A stretch of 59,787 nt of DNA from assembly GCF_014649735.1 (NCBI RefSeq), contig NZ_BMTP01000023.1, positions 1 to 59,787 of the forward strand, written 5' to 3'. Below, one piece after another: positions 54,101-59,787 of this stretch. Position 1 is the stretch's first letter; every line of letters begins with the position of its first letter. The position numbers were made by a program, and so were the translations under genes. The stretch comes from Streptomyces lavendofoliae. GTDB lineage: Bacteria > Actinomycetota > Actinomycetes > Streptomycetales > Streptomycetaceae. The notes beneath the pieces were generated by a model that saw only the letters and a list, made by a program, of their open reading frames with translations, had not been told where the DNA came from and ran no database searches.

Positions 54101-54379
54101 GTCCAGGGGCGCGTGGTCCTCGCCGGGCACCTGGAGCGAGAGCACCGCGCCGTCCACCAGCGGCGGCTCGCCCAGCACGCGGCGCTGCGGATCCAGCCGC
54201 TCACCGCCCGCGTGGAGAACGACGGCCCCCGAGGGGTCGGCGCCCGACACGGCGGCGGCCAGCCCGGAGGCGACGGCGGCCAGCGCGGTCCCGGCCGGGG
54301 CGGTGACAAGCACGTCACAGGCGCGTCCCGCGGCCTGGCCGCCGGTCGGCGCCGCGAGGACGGTCAGCCGGATCTGCAT
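51149..54379 (-). CDS. FHA domain plus FtsK/EssC-like ATPase protein
   Basis: A 1,076-aa protein. Residues 1-90 form a ubiquitin-like/EssC N-terminal type region (MQIRLTVLAA ... PPLVDGAVLSLQVPG). An FHA domain follows (about 100-190: IRIGRSADADVPL, VSRLHCAV, DLGSTNGTTLDG). A Gly/Pro/Ala linker of about 200 aa leads to the ATPase region: a RSVVAQLVALHAPTDLEIVL block, Walker A GPAGSGRTELL (about 745), an LLLVDGAGG segment like DFKGG of EccC, and a second VVLVDDYDALV block (about 900) with GVHLVVTSARPDRT. No TM helix is visible, unlike EssC/EccC. Start M at 54379; upstream is non-coding. Divergent from the kinase pair, which could phosphorylate its partners. Confidence 0.88.
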   Translation of the reverse strand: MQIRLTVLAAPTGGQAAGRACDVLVTAPAGTALAAVASGLAAAVSGADPSGAVVLHAGGERLDPQRRVLGEPPLVDGAVLSLQVPGEDHAPLDGAAARLHVVAGPDAGGVHLLHPGRIRIGRSADADVPLDDPDVSRLHCAVTVTDDGRVTVADLGSTNGTTLDGSEVGTRPVRLTPGALLRLGESSLRLTTGAHPADSAPLATAPDGEGHLRVSRAGAAPTRTEDAPAGAAGDPRVPRRTARPVDGAGRPDGGPGAYGGPGAYGAVPGGDPSAAGGSGQTTPARGTPVGGGTLSVTGDAPAGTGPARAGAPGQGATPGAGAPVTDVPGTAVPGTAAPARKRGIGAWARRLAGGRPDGSAEPPAGPGPAAPGGGAVHETWPDPATVLLTALGPGPRLWERDAGHPEALAVRLGTTERADLPAVPVTVGLREAGSLGLAGPRARLLGLTRSVVAQLVALHAPTDLEIVLISSAGRTRDWSWLGWLPHTRPAHGQDCRLLLAYDPEQAAARTAELTRRLDDGPLGPGWAGADRNAVAEAAARHATADGTYTVVVVDGDPGSAALRETTARLAGAGAAAGIHLVCLAETPAASPLSPVTETYETACAASLAFRECGAAALLSGDVATALRLMRTAGGRPAGHGTVGTVDAVSAAWAERFARALAPLRAERDEHAGSTWAAGTVPRGRTAVPLPPASRLLDELGLARATPASLMARWASAPDGTAVLGTGPRGPVSVDLITEGPHLLIEGPAGSGRTELLRSVAASLAAASRPDRLGLLLVDGAGGERGEGLAPCTELPHATEHLVASDPVRMRAFAQALGAELKRRAELLGRQEFTEWHTQREVADRMVGPRRPLDTGPHRPVDPPAGRSAGPGEPDGPDAASTGTLRLRPAARTAREEAPPPLPRLVVLVDDYDALVAPALGSPGRPAAGSVVRALEAVARDGHRLGVHLVVTSARPDRTVDTELARQARLRVVLDAPPASPGPDVPAPGRGRLGHPDGRVTPFQAGRVTGRIPRTATQRPTVVPLEWERMGDPPTRRPVRELGNGPTDLALLASALDRAARSVGATPVPPLVPAART

Positions 54380-54818
54380 CGCCGTCAGCGGTCCCTTCTG
54401 CGCGGCGCGCCCGGCAGGGGAGGGAATGGCCCGTCTCGATCTCCCCCCACCCGCCACGGACGCGTCGTCCGGTCAGGTCGGCACGGACCACGGGGCTCCC
54501 GACCCCGCGATGCGCCGTGCTGGGGGCATCCTCCCACCTGGGACTGACAACTCGTCCCCGGCCCACCAAGAAATGATCTTGATCGATCGAAGGTGGTCCG
54601 GAAAACGCCTGCTCGGTCACGTCTTGCGATCATGTGCGCCGGCGAGAGTCGTGTCACCCTGGCAACCGAGTCCCTTTCGCCCGCGTCTTGCAGGGTCGGA
54701 CGGGGCGGTGGACGACCCGCCGGTGTGCCGCTGTCCGGCACTACAGTGGGGCGGACACCGGGCGGACCCGAAAGGGGCCCCGGACAGGCAAGGACCACGA
54801 TCGCAGGGAGCGCATGAC
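54380..54818. other. Divergent regulatory region between the FHA/ATPase gene and pkaA
   Basis: 439 bp without a recognised gene. An AT-richer stretch at 54550-54620 (containing GATCGATC at 54583-54590) probably includes the promoter of the minus-strand gene. Before pkaA, TACAGT at 54742-54747 may serve as a -10 but no good -35 is spaced to it. GCAGGGAG lies 8 nt before the pkaA start. Confidence 0.5.
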
Positions 54819-56528
54819 GTGCGGCCGGTAGGCAGCAAGTACCTGCTCGAGGAGCCGCTCGGGCGCGGCGCCACGGGCACCGTCTGGCGAGCCCGCCAGC
54901 GGGAGACCGCGGGCGCCGAGGCGGCCGTGCCCGGCCAGCCCGGCGAGACCGTCGCGATCAAGGTCCTCAAGGAGGAGCTGGCGAACGACGCGGACGTGGT
55001 GATGCGCTTCCTCCGGGAACGCTCCGTCCTGCTCCGCCTCACCCACCCGAACATCGTGCGCACCCGCGACCTCGTCGTCGAGGGCGACCTCCTCGCCCTC
55101 GTCATGGACCTGGTCGACGGACCCGACCTGCACCGTTACATCCGGGAGAACGGCCCGCTCAGTCCGGTCGCCGCCGCCCTGCTCACGGCGCAGATCGCCG
55201 ACGCGCTCGCCGCCAGCCACGCCGACGGCGTGGTCCACCGCGACCTGAAGCCCGCCAACGTGCTGCTCGCCGAGCGCGACGGCCAGATGCACCCGATGCT
55301 CACCGACTTCGGCATCGCGCGCCTCGCGGACAGCCCCGGCCTCACCCGTACGCACGAATTCGTCGGCACGCCCGCGTACGTGGCGCCCGAGTCGGCCGAA
55401 GGCCGCCCGCAGACCTCCGCCGTGGACATCTACGGCGCCGGCATCCTGCTCTACGAGCTGGTCACCGGCCGCCCGCCGTTCGCCGGCGGCACGGCGCTGG
55501 AGGTGCTGCACCGCCACCTCAGCGAGGAGCCCCGCCGCCCCTCCACGGTCCCGGGCCCCCTGTGGACCGTCATCGAGCGCTGCCTCAGCAAGGACCCGGA
55601 GCGCCGTCCCGCCGCCGAGAACCTGGCCCGGGGCCTGCGCACCGTCGCCTCCGGCATCGGCGTGCACGCCACGCCGGCCCAGATCGAGGCGGCCGAGGGC
55701 GTGGGCGCGCTCCTCGCCCCCGATCCGGCACCGGCGCAGGTCCCGCAGACCCCCGGGGCGGCGGACCCCACGCAGGTGCTGCCGGGCAACGCCGGCCAGT
55801 ACGACCCGGCCGCCCCCACCAGCGTGCTGCCCACCAGCGGCGCCGGCGGCCAGGGCGGCGGCCACGGCGACGCCGCCCCGACCACGGTCATGCCACCCGT
55901 CCCCCCGCGCCCGGACGGACAGCCGCAGCCGGAGGAGCCGCACCCCTGGCAGAGCCAGCTGCGCGCCGCCCGTGACCGCAACGAGCAGACCCAGGTGCAG
56001 TACCTGGACCCCAGCCAGGACCCCCTGCGCCGCCGCCCGCAGCGCCAGGCGCCCCAGCAGCCGCCGCAGCCGCCCCGGCACCAGCAGTCCCCGCCGCAGG
56101 CGCCGTACCCGCCGCAGCACCAGCGCCGGCAGCAGGCTCCGCCGGAGCGCCGGCAGTACGCACCGCCGCCGCCCCCGCAGCAGCAGTACGCGCCGCCTCC
56201 GCAGCAGTACGCGCCGCAGCACCACCAGCCGCAGCAGCCCCAGCAGCCGGCCCCGCGCCCGCCGCGCGAGCCCAGGCCGCCCCGGCAGCGCAGCGCCAAC
56301 CCGATGCGCATCCCGGGCCTGGGCTGCCTCAAGGGCTGCCTGTTCACGATCGTGCTGTTCGTCGTGGCGGGCTGGCTCATCTGGGAGCTGACCCCGCTCC
56401 AGGACTGGGTGGCCGAGGGCAAGAGCTACTGGCAGGCCATCAGCGACGGGGTGTCGACCGTGTCCGACTGGATCTCCGACCTCGGCAACAGCTCCGGCTC
56501 CACCGGCAACACGCCCGCGGGACAGTGA
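54819..56528 (+). CDS. pkaA: Membrane-anchored Ser/Thr protein kinase, PkaA type
   Basis: A 569-aa Hanks-type kinase. The catalytic domain (about residues 8-275) has GRGATGTVW, the ATP Lys48 (VAIKVLKEEL), catalytic loop VVHRDLKPANVLL, LTDFGIARL and GTPAYVAPES. A long Pro/Gln/Arg-rich linker (about 310-495; many QQPPQPP-like repeats, with TQVLP and TSVLP motifs that could be autophosphorylated Thr) leads to one TM (GCLFTIVLFVVAGWLIW, about 505-525). A short external tail (about 45 aa) has no PASTA repeats. GTG 54819 with GGGAG 8 nt upstream decides the start. By order with pkaB and prfB it is the equivalent of S. coelicolor pkaA. Confidence 0.92.
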   Translation: MRPVGSKYLLEEPLGRGATGTVWRARQRETAGAEAAVPGQPGETVAIKVLKEELANDADVVMRFLRERSVLLRLTHPNIVRTRDLVVEGDLLALVMDLVDGPDLHRYIRENGPLSPVAAALLTAQIADALAASHADGVVHRDLKPANVLLAERDGQMHPMLTDFGIARLADSPGLTRTHEFVGTPAYVAPESAEGRPQTSAVDIYGAGILLYELVTGRPPFAGGTALEVLHRHLSEEPRRPSTVPGPLWTVIERCLSKDPERRPAAENLARGLRTVASGIGVHATPAQIEAAEGVGALLAPDPAPAQVPQTPGAADPTQVLPGNAGQYDPAAPTSVLPTSGAGGQGGGHGDAAPTTVMPPVPPRPDGQPQPEEPHPWQSQLRAARDRNEQTQVQYLDPSQDPLRRRPQRQAPQQPPQPPRHQQSPPQAPYPPQHQRRQQAPPERRQYAPPPPPQQQYAPPPQQYAPQHHQPQQPQQPAPRPPREPRPPRQRSANPMRIPGLGCLKGCLFTIVLFVVAGWLIWELTPLQDWVAEGKSYWQAISDGVSTVSDWISDLGNSSGSTGNTPAGQ

Positions 56529-56648
56529 CCGGGCACGGTAATCCTGTCGCTTTGTCGACTTCCGAGGGGTGATTTCCCCCCGGTGGTGAATACCGGCGCC
56601 CGAGCCCGCGTAACTTTGTCGGGAACGCCAGCCGCTGAGGGAGCAGTC
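56529..56648. other. Intergenic between pkaA and pkaB
   Basis: 120 bp with a weak hairpin (GGGG at 56566-56569 with CCCC near 56576-56580) that may attenuate transcription. It has AT-richer patches suitable for an own promoter of pkaB. Confidence 0.35.
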
Positions 56649-57887
56649 TTGGCACGGAAGATCGGCAGCCGGTACACCGCCCACCAGATCCTGGGACGGG
56701 GCAGTGCCGGAACGGTGTGGCTCGGCGAGGGCCCGGAGGGCCCCGTCGCCATCAAGCTGTTGCGCGAGGACCTGGCCTCCGACCAGGAGCTCGTCGGACG
56801 CTTCGTCCAGGAGCGCACCGCCCTGCTCGGGCTGGACCACGCGCGCGTGGTCGCCGTCCGCGACCTGGTCGTCGACGGCGACGACCTCGCCCTCGTCATG
56901 GACCTGGTGCGTGGCACGGACCTGCGCACCCGGCTGGACCGCGAGCGCCGGCTCGCCCCGGCCGCGGCCGTCTCGATCGTGGCGGACGTCGCCGACGCCC
57001 TGGCCGCCGCGCACGCGGCCGGGATCGTCCACCGCGACGTCAAGCCGGAGAACATCCTGCTCGACATGGAGGGCCCGCTCGGACCCGGCGGCGCCCACCC
57101 CGCCCTCCTCACCGACTTCGGCGTCGCCAAGCTGATCGACACCCCCGGCCGCACCAAGTCCACCCGCGTCATCGGCACCCCCGACTACGTGGCCCCGGAG
57201 ATCGTCGAGGGACTCCCGCCGCGCGCGGCCGTGGACATCTACGCCCTGGCGACGGTGCTGTACGAGCTGCTCGCCGGCTTCACCCCGTTCGGCGGCGGCC
57301 ACCCCGGCGCCGTGCTGCGCCGCCACGTGACCGAGACGGTCGTCCCGCTCCCCGGCATCCCGGACGAGCTGTGGCAGCTGATCGTCCAGTGCCTCGCCAA
57401 GGCCCCCGCGTCCCGGCTGCGCGCCTCCGAGCTCGCCGCCCGCCTGCACGACCTGCTGCCGCTCGTCGCCGGCATGCCGCCGCTCGACGTGGACGAGCCG
57501 GACGCCGAGCCCGCCGCGGAGGCGTACGAGGACGACCCGTACCCGACGCTCCCGAACGCCCCGCGCCGGACGGCCGTGCCGCTGGTGCCGGGCTCCTCCA
57601 CCGACTCCAACCGGGACACCCACACCTCCATGCGCGTCCCGGCCCCCGACGAGCTGTCCGGCGGCCCGCGCGGCACCGCCCGCGCCCCCCGCCCCGCCGG
57701 CGGGCGCCGCCCCGGCTCCGCCCGGCACCGGTCGGAAGCCGTCCGCAAGCGCCGCATCACCCTCGGCATCGCCGCGCTCGCCCTCGTCGCCGCCGCGGGC
57801 GTCGGCGGCTACCTGGCGACCGGCGGGGACGACCCGGGCGCCCCACCCCAGGACTCCGAGCAGTCGTCCCCGTCACAGCCCTGGTGA
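56649..57887 (+). CDS. pkaB: Membrane-anchored Ser/Thr protein kinase, PkaB type
   Basis: A 412-aa kinase. The catalytic domain (about 8-270) has GRGSAGTVWLG, Lys36 (VAIKLLREDL), VVDGDDLALVMDLV, IVHRDVKPENILL, LTDFGVAKL, and GTPDYVAPEIV. A linker with Thr-rich and acidic parts leads to a basic segment and one TM (LGIAALALVAAAGVGGYLA, about 370-392), then a short Ser/Pro external tail. No sensor domain is visible outside. The start is TTG 56649, supported by GAGGGAGCAG upstream; it is 120 bp after pkaA. Two similar kinases in tandem suggest duplication. Confidence 0.93.
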   Translation: MARKIGSRYTAHQILGRGSAGTVWLGEGPEGPVAIKLLREDLASDQELVGRFVQERTALLGLDHARVVAVRDLVVDGDDLALVMDLVRGTDLRTRLDRERRLAPAAAVSIVADVADALAAAHAAGIVHRDVKPENILLDMEGPLGPGGAHPALLTDFGVAKLIDTPGRTKSTRVIGTPDYVAPEIVEGLPPRAAVDIYALATVLYELLAGFTPFGGGHPGAVLRRHVTETVVPLPGIPDELWQLIVQCLAKAPASRLRASELAARLHDLLPLVAGMPPLDVDEPDAEPAAEAYEDDPYPTLPNAPRRTAVPLVPGSSTDSNRDTHTSMRVPAPDELSGGPRGTARAPRPAGGRRPGSARHRSEAVRKRRITLGIAALALVAAAGVGGYLATGGDDPGAPPQDSEQSSPSQPW

Positions 57888-57933
57888 CTCCCGGGGGGCC
57901 CTGGCTGTCGCACGCAGCCGTTACGCTGGTGTC

Positions 57934-59040
57934 GTGGCAGTCGTCGATGTATCCGAAGAGCTGAAGTCCCTCTCCTCGACCATGGGGTCGATCGAGGCCG
58001 TCCTGGACCTCGACAGGCTGAGGGCAGACATCGCCGTGCTCGAGGAGCAGGCCGCGGCCCCGTCCCTCTGGGACGACCCGGAGGCGGCGCAGAAGATCAC
58101 GAGCAAGCTGTCGCACCTCCAGGCCGAGGTGCGCAAGACGGAGGCGCTGCGCAGTCGCATCGACGACCTCGCCGTCCTCTTCGAGCTCGCCGAGGAGATG
58201 GACGACCCGGACACCCTCGCCGAGGCCGAGGCGGAGCTGGTCTCCGTCCGCAAGGCGTTGGACGAGATGGAGGTCCGCACCCTCCTGTCCGGTGAGTACG
58301 ACGAGCGCGAGGCGCTGGTCAACATCCGCGCGGAGGCCGGCGGCGTCGACGCCTCCGACTTCGCCGAGCGCCTCCAGCGCATGTACCTGCGCTGGGCGGA
58401 GCGGCACGGCTACTCCACGGAGATCTACGAGACGTCGTACGCGGAGGAGGCCGGCATCAAGTCGACCACCTTCGTCGTCAAGGCGCCGTACGCCTACGGC
58501 ACGCTCTCCGTCGAGCAGGGCACGCACCGTCTGGTCCGTATCTCCCCCTTCGACAACCAGGGACGCCGCCAGACCTCCTTCGCCGGTGTCGAGGTGCTGC
58601 CGGTCGTCGAGTCGTCCGACCACGTCGAGATCGACGAGTCCGAGCTGCGCATCGACGTCTACCGCGCCTCCGGCCCCGGCGGCCAGGGCGTCAACACCAC
58701 CGACTCGGCCGTGCGCATCACGCACATCCCGACCGGCATCGTCGTCTCCTGCCAGAACGAGCGCTCGCAGATCCAGAACAAGGCCAGCGCGATGAACGTC
58801 CTCCAGGCGAAGCTGCTGGAGCGGCGCCGTCAGGAGGAGCAGGCCAAGATGGACGCCCTCAAGGGCGACGGCGGCAACTCCTGGGGCAACCAGATGCGTT
58901 CGTACGTCCTGCACCCGTACCAGATGGTCAAGGACCTCCGTACGGAGTTCGAGGTCGGCAATCCGCAGTCCGTCCTGGACGGCGAGATCGACGGCTTCCT
59001 GGAGGCGGGCATCCGCTGGCGGAAGCAGCAGGAGAAGTAG
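57934..59040 (+). CDS. prfB: Peptide chain release factor 2
   Basis: A 368-aa release factor for UGA and UAA stops. The stop-codon-reading tripeptide SPF is in VRISPFDNQGRRQTS (about 204-206), and the catalytic GGQ is in ASGPGGQGVNTTDSAV (about 250). The N-terminal coiled-coil region is encoded in one uninterrupted frame from GTG 57934, so the programmed +1 frameshift that autoregulates prfB in many bacteria is absent here, as I expect for actinobacteria. It is 46 bp after pkaB, probably with its own promoter. A hairpin follows. Confidence 0.97.
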   Translation: MAVVDVSEELKSLSSTMGSIEAVLDLDRLRADIAVLEEQAAAPSLWDDPEAAQKITSKLSHLQAEVRKTEALRSRIDDLAVLFELAEEMDDPDTLAEAEAELVSVRKALDEMEVRTLLSGEYDEREALVNIRAEAGGVDASDFAERLQRMYLRWAERHGYSTEIYETSYAEEAGIKSTTFVVKAPYAYGTLSVEQGTHRLVRISPFDNQGRRQTSFAGVEVLPVVESSDHVEIDESELRIDVYRASGPGGQGVNTTDSAVRITHIPTGIVVSCQNERSQIQNKASAMNVLQAKLLERRRQEEQAKMDALKGDGGNSWGNQMRSYVLHPYQMVKDLRTEFEVGNPQSVLDGEIDGFLEAGIRWRKQQEK

Positions 59041-59432
59041 CCCCCGGGACGACACCCCCGGTTCGGCGGAATTCCGGCGCCGGACGGCCCACTCAGCGGG
59101 CGGTCCGGCGCCGTTCGCGTATGCGGACGCAATTCGCTGACGCAAGCGCCGTGTTCGCCATGGGCTCGCTTTGTCGATAAGGAAACTGGCCTTTGGCAGG
59201 CCGGTGTTCGCCTTTTACGTCACAGTTGCATCGTTGCACGCCCGGCAAGTGTGATCATTCCGGGCATCGCACGCGCAACCGCCTTGACGCTTATACGAAA
59301 ACTGGGAAAGCTGACGCGCGGCATGCGCATGACTGGGGCGCGTGTGACCGGGGGCACGTGAGCCAGACCCCCAGCGTCCGTTGCCCCGAGCGCTGCTCCA
59401 TGGACGAATGAGCTACTGGGGGTAGCAGGCAG
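59041..59432. other. 392-bp region between prfB and the repeat protein
   Basis: No convincing gene. It holds the prfB terminator. Beyond it, two AT-richer patches (59140-59220 and 59280-59310) could be promoter sites of the secreted protein. TTGACG at 59284-59289 is a good -35 but the -10 is unclear. GTCGATAA (59173-59180) is near the sigma-WhiG -10 consensus but lacks the -35. Confidence 0.5.
59075..59113. terminator. Hairpin after prfB
   Basis: CGGCGCCGGAC (59075-59085) pairs with GTCCGGCGCCG (59103-59113), with an inner GGCC/GGGC pairing in the 17-nt loop. It sits 34 bp after the prfB stop. Confidence 0.8.
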
Positions 59433-59787
59433 ATGACCAAGAAGACGCGGGTCCGCGTGGCGCGGATCGCAGCCGGTGCGGTGATCGCAGCCGGAGCGTC
59501 CCTGACCGCGGCGGGCGCCGCCTCGGCGGTCGGCATAGACGTCGAGGTCGCCGGCATCGGTGTCCGCGCCGAGGCGAACGAGGGCGGTCTGGACGCCGGT
59601 CTCGGTATCGGTGAGGACGCCGGAGGCACCGGCGACCCGGGCGGCGTCGGTGACCAGGGTGGCACGGGTGACCAGGGTGGCACGGGTGACCAGGGTGGCA
59701 CGGGCGACCAGGGTGGTACCGGTGATCAGGGTGGCACGGGCGACCAGGGTGGTACCGGTGACCAGGGTGGCACGGGCGACCAGGGTG
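59433..59787 (+). CDS. Secreted hexapeptide-repeat protein, 5' part only
   Basis: The N-terminal 118 aa of a gene cut by the window end. A clear signal peptide (MTKKTRVRVARIAAGAVIAA and following; cleavage near AAGAASA-VG) is followed by an acidic Gly/Val segment (IDVEVAGIGVRAEANEGGLD). Perfect GDQGGT repeats begin at 59649. No family is recognised. Proteins of this low-complexity type can be wall- or surface-exposed, but no anchor can be seen in the part present. An RBS-like GGGGGTAGCAGG precedes the ATG. Confidence 0.85.
   Translation, partial: MTKKTRVRVARIAAGAVIAAGASLTAAGAASAVGIDVEVAGIGVRAEANEGGLDAGLGIGEDAGGTGDPGGVGDQGGTGDQGGTGDQGGTGDQGGTGDQGGTGDQGGTGDQGGTGDQG
59649..59787 (+). repeat. 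Tandem 18-bp repeat (GDQGGT units)
   Basis: Seven complete 18-bp units plus a partial eighth run off the window. Each codes for GDQGGT. Two synonymous versions recur (ending GGCACG or GGTACC), and after three of the first type they alternate. Confidence 0.95.

Noticed and set aside
51149..54379. A true type VII secretion locus
   Set aside because: No WXG100 substrate, EccB, EccD, EccE or mycosin gene is present, and the ATPase has no TM helices.
59173..59180. GTCGATAA as a sigma-WhiG promoter for the repeat protein
   Set aside because: One base from the -10 consensus, but no TAAA-like -35 at the correct spacing.

Overview
The window is high-G+C actinobacterial DNA, almost certainly from a Streptomyces chromosome core region. 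GTG and TTG starts are common, G/C dominates third codon positions, and genes are tightly packed. The gene order mtnA-mtrA-mtrB-lpqB-comF-hpf-response regulator ... secA ... NAD-glutamate dehydrogenase ... wall-polymer genes ... two Ser/Thr kinases-prfB is one I recall from the S. coelicolor chromosome (roughly SCO3014 down to SCO2972). That is memory, not a search. No rRNA, tRNA, CRISPR array, insertion sequence or prophage gene was recognised.

Layout. (1) 21-5551: a strong terminator of an upstream gene, then a minus-strand operon (multi-pass membrane protein, DUF4129, DUF4350, MoxR ATPase, DUF58). (2) 5734-13297, plus strand: mtnA, the two-component pair mtrA/mtrB with its lipoprotein partner lpqB, a ComF-type phosphoribosyltransferase and the long ribosome hibernation factor hpf. 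(3) 13490-22276: an orphan LuxR-type response regulator, a YcaQ/AlkX-like DNA glycosylase, a GNAT acetyltransferase, secA, an Rv3235-like protein, a DUF6912 protein, a HAD phosphatase and a DJ-1/PfpI protein. (4) 22656-27605: the very large (1,649 aa) NAD-dependent glutamate dehydrogenase.

(5) 27669-47069: a cell-wall glycopolymer locus. It holds a TagG/TagH-type polymer exporter with a GT87 membrane glycosyltransferase; a TetR gene with two matching operators; all four dTDP-rhamnose genes (rfbC alone, rfbA-rfbB-rfbD as an operon); a polytopic glycosyltransferase; a GT2-methyltransferase fusion; a 4-TM flippase-like protein; and two TagF-like polyol-phosphate polymerases facing each other with a GT2 protein between them. 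Small stress-type genes (a Leu-rich membrane peptide, csbD, an RsbW-like ATPase, a lipoprotein) are interspersed. Together they could make, decorate and export a teichoic-acid-like polymer carrying deoxy-sugar and methylated residues.

(6) 47207-50992: a sugar-type ABC importer (binding protein and two permeases) with an unusual extracellular domain inserted in one permease. (7) 51149-57887: a soluble FHA plus FtsK/EssC-like ATPase transcribed divergently from two membrane-anchored Ser/Thr kinases (pkaA/pkaB type), suggesting a phospho-signalling module. (8) 57934-59787: prfB without a programmed frameshift, then the start of a secreted protein of perfect hexapeptide repeats that runs off the window.

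The items I find most worth following are the FHA-ATPase/kinase module, the permease with a MalF-P2-like inserted beta-sandwich, the two matched TetR operators in front of the polymer exporter, the GT2-methyltransferase fusion with its flippase, and the YcaQ-type DNA repair enzyme.
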